Part shown: piece after piece, positions 42,334-50,374 of the stretch | Layout of the letters: each line of letters starts with the position of its first letter | How positions within the stretch are numbered: the stretch's first letter is position 1 | The notes under the pieces: generated by a model | Told to the model about the DNA's origin: nothing | What the model saw: only the letters and a program-made list of their open reading frames with translations | The model's database searches: none | Assembly (NCBI GenBank): GCA_034420695.1 | Contig: DAOULB010000052.1 | Location: 1 to 64,000 of the forward strand | DNA: 64,000 nucleotides | Direction of reading: 5' to 3' | DNA from: Io17-Chloro-G2 sp034420695 | GTDB lineage: Bacteria; Chloroflexota; Dehalococcoidia; Lucifugimonadales; UBA3495 | Program-made: the position numbers and the translations under genes

Positions 42334-44149
42334 ATGGCCCGAACCCAAGCTGGGTTCCGGAAATCTATACAGTCATCCGGCGTAAACGAGTCCATTCGCT
42401 ACCAAGCCGACGACCCTTGCCCGCCCGGGATCTGCATCGGGGTTGGCCTTCAGGGCGTCGTGTTCGCACTGGCCCCAACCGTCCTCATCGTGGCCATCAC
42501 CGCCAAGGCGGGCAACCAAGACGAGAACTACCTCTCCTGGGCTGTCCTTGCGGCCTTGATAATCGCCGGGGTCCTCACCGCTCTCCAGGCAAGCCGGTTC
42601 TGGCGTCTGGGCGCAGGGCACATGCTCATGATGGGGACGACTCCCAATTTCGTCGCCATATCCGTCCTGGCCTTGAGTGCGGGAGGCCCCTCCTTGCTGG
42701 CCAGCCTCATCGTCGTCGCCTCCCTGTCCTACCTTGGGCTGGCCTTGTGGCTCCCCTTGTTGCGCCGGATTATCACCCCGTCGTTTCCGGCACAGTGCTG
42801 ATGCTGATCGCTGTAACCACCCTGCCCATAGCGTTCGACCGGCTGCAGGAAGTGCCCGACGGCGCCCCCCAGGCCGCCGGCCCAACCATAGCCTTGGCTA
42901 CGCTGGCCATTGCCATAGCTCTGGCCTTGCGGGCTTCCGGGGCATTGCGGCTATGATCTCCGCTGATAGGAATCGCAGCGGGATGTGTCATTGCCGTCCT
43001 GTTCGGCGTGTACGAAGTCCAGCCCGTCGCCGATGCTCCTTGGTTCGGCGCGGCCCGGTTCGGGTTCCCGGGGTTCGACCTGACCCCCGGTCCCGACTTC
43101 TGGGCGTTGCTGCCGGTGTTTATCGTGGTGATGTTGGTAGGCGGCATCAAAAACATCGGCGACAACGTCGCCATCCAGCAGGCTTCCCGCCGCACGCCCG
43201 GGGTCACCGATTTTCGCCTTGTGCAGAGTTCCCTCAATACCAACTGGATTGGCATCGTCATGTCCGGCATTGCCGGGACCCCTCCTACAACCGTCTTCTC
43301 CTCCTCCAGCGTATCCCTCGCCAACCTGACCGGAGTTGCCGCCCGCGGCGTCGGATACGTCATCGGGGCATCCCTGCTGGTGTTCGCCTTGTTCCCCAAG
43401 CTCCCGGCGGTGTTGCTCACCATCCCAACCCCCATCATGGGGGCCTACCTGCTGATAGCCATTGGCCTCATCTTCGTGGTAGGGATACGGACGGTCATCC
43501 AAGGGGGACTCGATGCCCAGAAGGTCATTGTGGTCGGCATCGCTTTCTCCATTGGCGCTGGCATGGAGCATCAGACCGTCTTCGCCGGATTGGTGGAGGG
43601 TTCCTGGGGCGAGTTCCTCGACAACGGAATGTTGCTGGGATCCTTGGCCTCAATTGCCATGCCCTGTTCCTTGACCTGACCAATCTCCATAGGGTCAGGA
43701 GGCTGCAGCTGCGGCTGGATGACTCAGCCTTCGAAGCAACCGACAGCTTCGTCAGTGACTTCGCCGGCAGGCTGGGCTGGAATGCCGCCTCTACCAATCG
43801 TATGCGGGCCGCCGCCGAGGAAACCGTCAACAACCTCCTGGAGTCCAGCCAGAACCTCCAATTCGGAGAAGAACCTCAGTCCCCCGAACCGCCTCGTTTG
43901 ATTGTAGTCATGCGTACCGAAACGGCCCTTGTCGAGATGGAATTCATGGCCGTCCTCGATGAAGAGAGCCTGCAGGAACGGCTGGCGAACCTGAGCGATG
44001 AAGCCGAAGGCTTGGAGGAAGGCGAGATATCCCTTCGCCTGCTGCGGCATCACGCTTCCTCCGTGAATCACCAGAAGTACCACGGCTTGGACATCGTCAC
44101 GGTTCAGGTCAAAGGCTTCCGTTCACCCACTCCACCTCTCAGCAGTTAA
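42334..44149 (+). pseudogene. nucleobase permease-RsbW-domain fusion, degraded copy
   Basis: The product would be a xanthine/uracil-type permease, with GICIGVGLQGVVFALAPTVL and later GGIKNIGDNVAIQQASRR, followed by a cytoplasmic domain with AAEETVNNLLESSQN. It is broken three times when aligned by eye with the intact paralogue at 44339. There is a -1 shift near 42783 (after LRRIITP). There is a TGG to TGA nonsense change at 42954-42956, where the paralogue has Trp in RLWGP. There is a second -1 shift near 43662 (after SLASIAM). All segments keep good similarity, so inactivation seems recent. Sequencing error could explain one lesion but hardly all three. Confidence 0.85.
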
Positions 44150-44338
44150 GGCCGGCAGGCGGGATGGGCTCCATTCAGCCGCAGAGGAACGGTGGCTGGC
44201 TTCTACCACCCGCTCGCAGCCGGGCACGTCCTCCGGAGCGAAAGTCTCCGTGCACGGCAATCGTCATGCCGCGAAGAATCCGGCGGCCTGAAGACCGCTC
44301 TCTTTCCAGCAAAACGGCAGAGAAATGCCGCCTGGCCG

Positions 44339-45976
44339 TCACGTTCCGGGTGGTGCCACCCTCACCGTGATGATGTCTATATCGTGGAACTGCTGGTGCT
44401 GCACTGACGAGGCATAAGCCCGCAGCAAGCGCAGGGAGAGTTCCTGCTCCACCGACGCTTCAGTATCGTACTGCTGTAGTTGGCGAAGCCGGTCCTCCAT
44501 ATTCTCTTCGTTTCCGCCGCCAATGAACTCCAAGTCCGCCACCGGGCCGTCGCTGGAGGCCACCACCACCAGTTGCCGCCCGGGCCCCTCCTCTTCCGGC
44601 TCATCCTCGTCCAAGCTCAGCCCCTCCAAATCCAACGGCGCCAGGGTCAGTAGAGTCTCCTCCGCAACTGCGCTTAGCCTTTCCTTCATCGCCGTGTCCC
44701 AGCCCCGGCGGTCGGCAAACTTGGTGATGAACTCGTTCAGCTCCTCCAAGGCGTCGATGTGCAGTTTTGACCGGAATCGCATCCGCCGCGGGTTGGTAAA
44801 CTCCAAGTACAGAATCATCACTATGGCCGCCACCCCTCCGGTGGTTATCCCGCTCTGGATCAGCTCTTCCCACACGCCTCCGATTTCCGATAGCGAGAAC
44901 AGCCCAAACTGGAATGCGGCCCCAATCCAGAAGCAGACGCCCGCTACCACGATTTTCTGCCTGTTCTGTTCTGACTGGATGACCGTCTGCGCCCCGTCAA
45001 CGAACAAGTACCCACTCAGCACTACGAGATACCCCGCAATCACCGGCCCCGGAATGGCGCTCAACAGCCCCGACACCTTGGGCAGAAAGGCCATCGCAAT
45101 GAACATTGCCCCTATCAGGTATCCGACCTTCAGGGAAGCCACCCCTGTGGTCCGGGTATAAGCTACGGTCCCGGGGTTGATAATGTGAGGCACCGTCCCG
45201 GCAACTCCGGCCAGCAAATTTGCCACTCCGGTTCCCGCCAAGGCCCCCTGTACCTCCCTGAAGTCGACCGCCCGGTCGTCCCTCCGGGCAGCCCTTTGTT
45301 GGGCTATGGATTCTCCGTTCGCCTGGATTGAAATTATTACGCTGAGGAATAGAAACGCTGGCAGCAGCGTCCAGAACGGAATCCCGAAGTCAACCCCCAC
45401 CCCCGGCCAGTGGCGTGGCACCCCGACCCATGGGGCCTCGGTGATAATCTTGGTATCGTAGAGGCCAAAGGCCGCAGCAACCGCGCAGCCCACGATGATT
45501 CCTATTACCGGTCCCCAAAGCCGCAAGACCGCCGAGCCCCGCAGAATGAGCGCGGCGATGACCCCAAGCGTGGCCAACGCCGCCATGTGTGCTCCCACCG
45601 ACCCGGCTTCCGACGCTTCCGGCAGCAACCTGGGGACCACCGAAGCAAGGGTTATGGAGAGTATCGTCAACACCGTTCCCCCCACGGTGGGCGTCACAAT
45701 GCGCCGCAGGGCGAACAGCCACTTGGAAATGATAATCTGGGCAATCGCGGAAACGATGACCAGGGTGGTCAGTGTCGCCGGCCCTCCGTCCACCACCGCT
45801 GAAATGCAGAAGGGGATGGAGAAGGCTGCGGTGAACATGGGGAGAACAGCCCCGGCGCCCACCGGCCCTATCCGCCTCACCTGTATCAGCGTGGACACGC
45901 CGGCGACCAGCAATGAGGCAAAGACCATCCAGATGAGGTAGGAATCGTCCCGCCCCGAGGCCTTGGCCACCACCAC
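44339..45976 (-). CDS. xanthine/uracil-type permease with C-terminal RsbW-like domain
   Basis: A 545-residue protein as called from GTG 45976. The membrane part (about residues 1-400) has NCS2-type segments such as TVGGTVLTILSIT, IQANGESIAQQRAAR and AFLPKVSGLLSAIPGPVIAG. Residues about 410-545 resemble the N-box part of RsbW/HATPase anti-sigma folds: LEELNEFITKFADRRGWD and RLSAVAEETLLTLAP. In-frame similarity to the degraded copy extends upstream to near 46090 (RYEAHENPPLPASLGFAAQ). No ATG, GTG or TTG is available there before a stop at 46117, so the true start is unclear (an ATT or CTG start, or a small lesion). A nucleobase substrate is inferred from family. Confidence 0.8.
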   Translation of the reverse strand: MVVAKASGRDDSYLIWMVFASLLVAGVSTLIQVRRIGPVGAGAVLPMFTAAFSIPFCISAVVDGGPATLTTLVIVSAIAQIIISKWLFALRRIVTPTVGGTVLTILSITLASVVPRLLPEASEAGSVGAHMAALATLGVIAALILRGSAVLRLWGPVIGIIVGCAVAAAFGLYDTKIITEAPWVGVPRHWPGVGVDFGIPFWTLLPAFLFLSVIISIQANGESIAQQRAARRDDRAVDFREVQGALAGTGVANLLAGVAGTVPHIINPGTVAYTRTTGVASLKVGYLIGAMFIAMAFLPKVSGLLSAIPGPVIAGYLVVLSGYLFVDGAQTVIQSEQNRQKIVVAGVCFWIGAAFQFGLFSLSEIGGVWEELIQSGITTGGVAAIVMILYLEFTNPRRMRFRSKLHIDALEELNEFITKFADRRGWDTAMKERLSAVAEETLLTLAPLDLEGLSLDEDEPEEEGPGRQLVVVASSDGPVADLEFIGGGNEENMEDRLRQLQQYDTEASVEQELSLRLLRAYASSVQHQQFHDIDIITVRVAPPGT

Positions 45977-46287
45977 CGGCGTTACCAGCAGGGTAACCGA
46001 CGCGCTTACGCTGAACTGCGCCGCGAATCCCAGAGAAGCTGGCAGGGGCGGGTTCTCGTGCGCCTCGTAACGTGGGTTTCGCGAAGCTGCTGCCAGAATC
46101 GTCTTCCAGACCGTCTAAAGTGAGAGGCCACAGGCAGAATACCACGACTGGCAAGATGAAAGGGAACCCCTGCCGTTCCGGTTTGCAAGCAAACCGGCGC
46201 CCCGCCTATCATGGCTGCCCGGTATCTCCTCCGGTCTGTGTCCATGTACAATTGCAGCCACACCGGTTACATTGCGGACAGTGAAGT

Positions 46288-47778
46288 ATGCGTACAGGAG
46301 CTGATTACAAAGAGAGCCTGCGCGACGGGCGCAACGTATGGGTGTTGGGTGAAGGCGCCGTGGCCGACGTGACCACACACCCTTCCACCTCGGCCATGGT
46401 GGACGAGTACGTCGCATGGTACGACCGCCATTTCGACCCCGCCTGGCAGGACCTCCTTCTAACCCGGTCCGATGGCAACGGCCAGCGGCGCCCCCTCGCC
46501 CTCACCCCTCCAAAGACCTCTGCAGATCTGCGGCAATTGGGTAAGGCCATCAGCTCCGTTCATTTCCTGACCGGTGGGAACATGACCCACACCCCGGGCT
46601 ACGGCGCATTGATTGCCCTGGGCATGGTCAATGTCCTGAAACGGCTCGGAAGCTCCTCTGAAGACATCGAGGCCGCTGAGGCCTATTTTGAGTCCCTTCG
46701 TGAGACCGGCAGGTTTCTCACCTTCGCCGGCGGTGGGCCGCTCATCGGGACCCGGCTCCGCCAAGCCGAAAGCGAACGCGCCGCCCTCCGCCTTGAAAGC
46801 GAAACCTCTGAAGGTATAGTTGTCTCGGGCAAGATCCAGATGCACACCAGCACAACCTTCGCCGAGGACCTGCTGGTCACCAGCAGGGATGAGTTGCCCC
46901 CTGGAAGTGGCAGGCACTTGTGGTTCATCGTTCCTGTGAACTCAAGCGGACTCCGGGTAGTTTCCCGCCGGGCAGTCGCCAAGCACCGTAATCCGTTCCT
47001 GTCACCCTTAAGCAGTCGGTTCGACGAGCTGGACTCCATGGTCTGGATGGAGAACGTCTTCGTCCCCCGCTCTCGCGTCTTCTCCGGGGAACTGGTCAAC
47101 CGGAACCGCCGCCATTCCCTGGTGTGCTGGCTGCTCTGGCACCACAGCTACGGCTGGCTGGCCAAGGCGGAACTGACCCTCGGTCTTGCTCTTGCCCTGG
47201 CCGAAGTCATGGGCCTCAAGGACAATTCTCATACCATCGAGCAGTTGATGGAACTGACCGTCAACGTCCAGACCACACGCACCTGCATGACCGCCGCAGA
47301 ACTCGATCCGGAGACTACGGACAGCGGTTATGCCCTCCCCAACCAGCTCCACGTGGCCGCTGCCGGAGTCAACACCCTGCGGGTGCGGCAGCAAATGGCC
47401 GAAATCCTGCGCGGTCTGCCCGGTTCGTCGCTGGTCAACGCTCCCTCCGACACCGACTTCGCCGACCCCAAGATGGCTGCCGAACTGGAGGATGCCTTCG
47501 GCGGTGGCGGCTACACCGCGCTGCAACGAGCCGCCCTCCTGCAACTCGCCTGGGACCAAGTGTCGTCGGGCCTGGACGGGAGGGAGGCGGCCTTCGAGCT
47601 CCACGCCAGTGGTGGGCTGGAGGCATGGCGCCGCCGGTTGTCCGCCTGGTTTGGCGGCTACAACGACTTGGCCAATGGCGTGCGGGACTTTCTCCAAGTG
47701 GACATACCGCCCATGGACCTGAGCGGCCTGCAGGAAGTAGCGCCTCCTCCCCGCCGAATACCCCAATCACCGCCGTAA
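46288..47778 (+). CDS. 4-hydroxyphenylacetate 3-hydroxylase (HpaB) family flavin monooxygenase
   Basis: A 496-residue FADH2-dependent oxygenase of the HpaB/PvcC group. The N terminus has the family signature MRTGADYKESLRDGRNVWV and DVTTHPSTSAMVDEYVAW. The middle domain binds reduced flavin and has SGKIQMHTSTTFAEDLLV and WMENVFVPRSRVF. It hydroxylates aromatic substrates or opens rings, and needs a separate flavin reductase, which is not nearby. Large families of flavin monooxygenases are known from SAR202-type genomes. The substrate is unknown. The ATG lacks a strong ribosome site. Confidence 0.87.
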   Translation: MRTGADYKESLRDGRNVWVLGEGAVADVTTHPSTSAMVDEYVAWYDRHFDPAWQDLLLTRSDGNGQRRPLALTPPKTSADLRQLGKAISSVHFLTGGNMTHTPGYGALIALGMVNVLKRLGSSSEDIEAAEAYFESLRETGRFLTFAGGGPLIGTRLRQAESERAALRLESETSEGIVVSGKIQMHTSTTFAEDLLVTSRDELPPGSGRHLWFIVPVNSSGLRVVSRRAVAKHRNPFLSPLSSRFDELDSMVWMENVFVPRSRVFSGELVNRNRRHSLVCWLLWHHSYGWLAKAELTLGLALALAEVMGLKDNSHTIEQLMELTVNVQTTRTCMTAAELDPETTDSGYALPNQLHVAAAGVNTLRVRQQMAEILRGLPGSSLVNAPSDTDFADPKMAAELEDAFGGGGYTALQRAALLQLAWDQVSSGLDGREAAFELHASGGLEAWRRRLSAWFGGYNDLANGVRDFLQVDIPPMDLSGLQEVAPPPRRIPQSPP

Positions 47779-48074
47779 CACCGAGTCCTCGGTAGGCAGG
47801 AACATTTACTCCTTGCGATGCCTAAAGGCAAAGTACGAGGAGGTCTGCCTCAAGGCATGCATCGACTCCAGTGAAGCCCAGAGCCCAATGGGAGATTATT
47901 TCCGATTCTGTTTCATATGATGCCCTATCAAGGATCGGACTATAGGATTCTGTCCAAATAACCGGGCCCACCTCAGGTGGAAAACTATTTACCCAATTGG
48001 TACGATGATTTGAAACGCCGAGACTTGCTAATCATCAGGAGCGGAATTCTGCGAAACGGCACGGATGCGTACGT
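47779..48074 (+). other. intergenic region upstream of the ATPase-nuclease pair
   Basis: About 300 bases, AT-richer than the flanks. It contains the palindrome at 47968-47980 and no open frame of note. The change of composition begins here and runs to about 49900, which suggests the border of an acquired segment. Confidence 0.5.
47968..47980 (+). promoter_or_regulatory. perfect 13-bp palindrome, possible operator
   Basis: CCACCTCAGGTGG is a 6+1+6 inverted repeat, 95 bases upstream of the AAA ATPase ATG. It could be the binding site of a repressor. No matching regulator gene is adjacent apart from the HTH protein at 49915. Confidence 0.35.
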
Positions 48075-49247
48075 ATGAGCGATCAGTTCCCTGAGCTCGC
48101 ATTTGAAGTTAGGAACCTCGGACCCATAGGACTTGGGGAATTCACCCACAAGCCACTTACCATATTCTGCGGGCCAAACAACAGCGGAAAAACTTGGACC
48201 TTGTATTCGTTGTACAGCTTCTTCAAACTTCTACGCACTTACGTTGTTGAATTGAGAGGAGCGCACGACACGGTATTCCCTGAGTTGTCGGTTTTGAACG
48301 AAGTGGCCTCGGATGGAATAAGTTACATCCTCAACACTTGGGACACTTCCGTAAGCAAGGCTCAGTTTCACCTAATCCCTAGCGATTCGTGGGAACTAGA
48401 ACTGGAGGTATTGGGCGAAACTGAGGTTTTTCTTTTGCCCGCAGAAAGAAGCGGGTTGAATCTTCTCTTTCGAGAGTTAAGCAGCCGCCGCACGGCGCTC
48501 CTTCATCACGCTTCCCGGCCAGATGTGGAAGTTGCCGACCTTCTTAAGGATGTCATGTACTCTCGCTATCCCGTGCCCATAGCACACTATATCGACTGGC
48601 TCAATGAGATTGCAGAGATACGGAATTTAAAGGGAGGTTTATTTCGGGCTCATGCGGAACGGCTTCAAAGACGCCTCGCTGGTGGGTCGTACAGGATTGA
48701 ACCGCAAACGGGTAGAGTAGAGTTTCAGCCCTATCGTTCCCGGAGAAGTGAAAGAAGCATAGGGCGCTTGAGTCTCCATATCACATCCGGAGCCGTCAAG
48801 AGTCTGTTTGGGCTTTGGTTTTATCTGCAGCACCAAGCCGGACCCGGAAGTATACTAATGATTGACGAACCGGAATTGAACATACACCCTGCCAACCAGC
48901 GGCAAGTCGCTCGTCTATTAGCAAGACTGGTGAATGCTGGAATGTCGGTCGTCATTAGCACTCATAGTGATTACATCATCCGGGAGTTTAACTCTCTGAT
49001 AATGCTCCACCAGAACGCTGGGAGCTCCATGCGGAGAAAGTACAAATACCACGAAGACGAAGTGCTAGACCCGAAAATGGTAGGTGCTTACCTCTTCGAC
49101 AACCACACAATAGAAGCATTCACCATGACACCCGAAGATGGAATACATGCGACCACCTTCGATGAGGTCATAACTCTCATGAATACCGCCAACAATGACA
49201 TTTTCTTTAGCATCCGCAGGGCTAACGAGGCTGAAGGTGCTAATTGA
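48075..49247 (+). CDS. AAA family ATPase (SMC/OLD-like, AAA_15/AAA_21 type)
   Basis: A 390-residue ATPase. Walker A is GPNNSGKT (residues 33-40) after a short beta strand. A long insert with helical and basic parts follows (about 60-245). The ABC-like signature region has SLHITSGAVKSLFGL. Walker B is SILMIDEPELNIHP (about 256-269), and the H-loop is STHSDYIIREF. Such proteins power nucleases in defence systems (OLD, Septu, PARIS, RloA-type). There is no TOPRIM domain at its C terminus, unlike OLD or GajA. The following gene overlaps it by 11 bases and looks like a nuclease. Composition is AT-richer than the flanking genes. Confidence 0.85.
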   Translation: MSDQFPELAFEVRNLGPIGLGEFTHKPLTIFCGPNNSGKTWTLYSLYSFFKLLRTYVVELRGAHDTVFPELSVLNEVASDGISYILNTWDTSVSKAQFHLIPSDSWELELEVLGETEVFLLPAERSGLNLLFRELSSRRTALLHHASRPDVEVADLLKDVMYSRYPVPIAHYIDWLNEIAEIRNLKGGLFRAHAERLQRRLAGGSYRIEPQTGRVEFQPYRSRRSERSIGRLSLHITSGAVKSLFGLWFYLQHQAGPGSILMIDEPELNIHPANQRQVARLLARLVNAGMSVVISTHSDYIIREFNSLIMLHQNAGSSMRRKYKYHEDEVLDPKMVGAYLFDNHTIEAFTMTPEDGIHATTFDEVITLMNTANNDIFFSIRRANEAEGAN

Positions 49248-49770
49248 AACAGTCAGAAAAGCGATTCATGGGCGATATCAGATCAAAAGGAAAGGAACAT
49301 CTCTGTTACTGGAAAAGGGCATTAAAATACATGCCACAGGAAAGCCGTTATTCGGGTTTAGCCTAGATAATGAAGAATATCCCCCGTTTCGGTTCTTCAA
49401 GGAGAGTCCTCCCAAGCATTTATCGAAGATGTGTGATGCCATCATAGTGTTCGAGAGTGATGGCACATTATTCTTCGCCATCATTGAACAGAAGACTGGG
49501 TACCCATCTGATTACGGTAGGCAGCTAGCCAACGGTAAACTGTTTTGCGAATGGCTGGTTTCTCTCTGCAAAGAGCATGGATATATTAAGGACGAAATAG
49601 TAGATTTCCTCGGGGTGCTCATTTGGGAACCTCGACCAATACCGCTGAAGGGCAGCACTGTACACACAATACCCCAAGCCCATCAACATCGGTCATTCGA
49701 AAGGTTTTTTGATATTCAAAATGAAACCGAAGTCAACATTGAACTATTGGCTTCTTCGCCTTTATCTTAA
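49237..49770 (+). CDS. PD-(D/E)xK-like nuclease partner of the AAA ATPase
   Basis: A 177-residue protein from GTG 49237; an ATG at 49195 would add 14 residues but has no ribosome site, while the GTG has GAGG at a good distance. The core reads as a restriction-endonuclease fold: Asp67 in KMCDAIIVFE, then Glu84 and Lys86 in FFAIIEQKTG, that is D-x16-ExK, followed by a helix with QLANGKLFCEWL. Charged N-terminal strands precede it. I do not recognise a named family. The 11-base overlap with the ATPase suggests a two-gene toxin or anti-phage module. The nuclease call is motif-based. Confidence 0.6.
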   Translation: MLIETVRKAIHGRYQIKRKGTSLLLEKGIKIHATGKPLFGFSLDNEEYPPFRFFKESPPKHLSKMCDAIIVFESDGTLFFAIIEQKTGYPSDYGRQLANGKLFCEWLVSLCKEHGYIKDEIVDFLGVLIWEPRPIPLKGSTVHTIPQAHQHRSFERFFDIQNETEVNIELLASSPLS

Positions 49771-49914
49771 CTCCCGTACCGGGGTGAAGAGCCCTGCTGG
49801 CAAGTCATCGTTTGTAGAACTCTGATTGGTATCCGGAACGGCCTCTCTAGGAGCCACTTCAGCCAAAACTCCTAGACTTTCCGCCATTGAACACTTGTGA
49901 AAGGAGACAACCAT

Positions 49915-50313
49915 TTGGAAAAGGTCACCATTCAACAGGCGTCAAGAAGGCTGAACCTTTCTCAGGCTGTTATCCGGGAGTGCGTGCGCAACGGGCAGTT
50001 GAAGGCTACCCGGGAACAGGGCCCCCGGGGATTGCGGTGGATGGTGGAAATGCCCGAGGAGGGCTGGGTGGAGTCCTTTACGGCCTCACTCCGCAGCATG
50101 GCAACCGAGATTACCCCCTGGTGGTGGGCCAACGGGGAGAAACAGGGTAAAGTCCACTACGTCGAAGACTTGGGCATAGAAGAGATTCAGCCGGTCTTCC
50201 TTTGCGGCCTGGCCGGCGAGAACGTCTGGAGTTCCCTGGGCCACACCGAGGACCAGCGGTGCCCCGATTGCCTGGAAGCCGCCAAGAACCGGAACTTGCC
50301 CCTCTGGTCCTGA
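49915..50313 (+). CDS. helix-turn-helix protein with a C-terminal Cys/His knuckle
   Basis: A 132-residue protein. TTG 49915 has AGGAGA upstream at a good distance; an in-frame GTG at 49897 is an alternative. The N-terminal 50 residues are a MerR/excisionase-like HTH: TIQQASRRLNLSQAVIREC, then a wing with RGLRWMVE. The C-terminal part has Cys, His and CPDC (about residues 103-124), a likely zinc knuckle. It could regulate the neighbouring ATPase-nuclease unit or be an orphan excisionase-type protein. I do not recognise the full-length family. Confidence 0.65.
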   Translation: MEKVTIQQASRRLNLSQAVIRECVRNGQLKATREQGPRGLRWMVEMPEEGWVESFTASLRSMATEITPWWWANGEKQGKVHYVEDLGIEEIQPVFLCGLAGENVWSSLGHTEDQRCPDCLEAAKNRNLPLWS

Positions 50314-50323
50314 TGGGAAACTC

Positions 50324-50361
50324 CCGGCAGCCCGGATCGAGTCCCTGCCCTTGGCTGCCGG
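50324..50361 (+). terminator. hairpin between the convergent HTH gene and fumC
   Basis: CCGGCAGCC (50324-50332) pairs with GGCTGCCGG (50353-50361), nine perfect pairs. There is no T-run on either side, so it may work as a Rho-helped or mRNA-protecting hairpin. Confidence 0.45.
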
Positions 50362-50374
50362 CGTCCCTGGAAAA

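Noticed and set aside
42954..42956. In-frame TGA in the permease copy as a second selenocysteine codon
   Set aside because: The intact paralogue has Trp (TGG) here and two frameshifts flank the site, so a nonsense mutation in a pseudogene explains it better.
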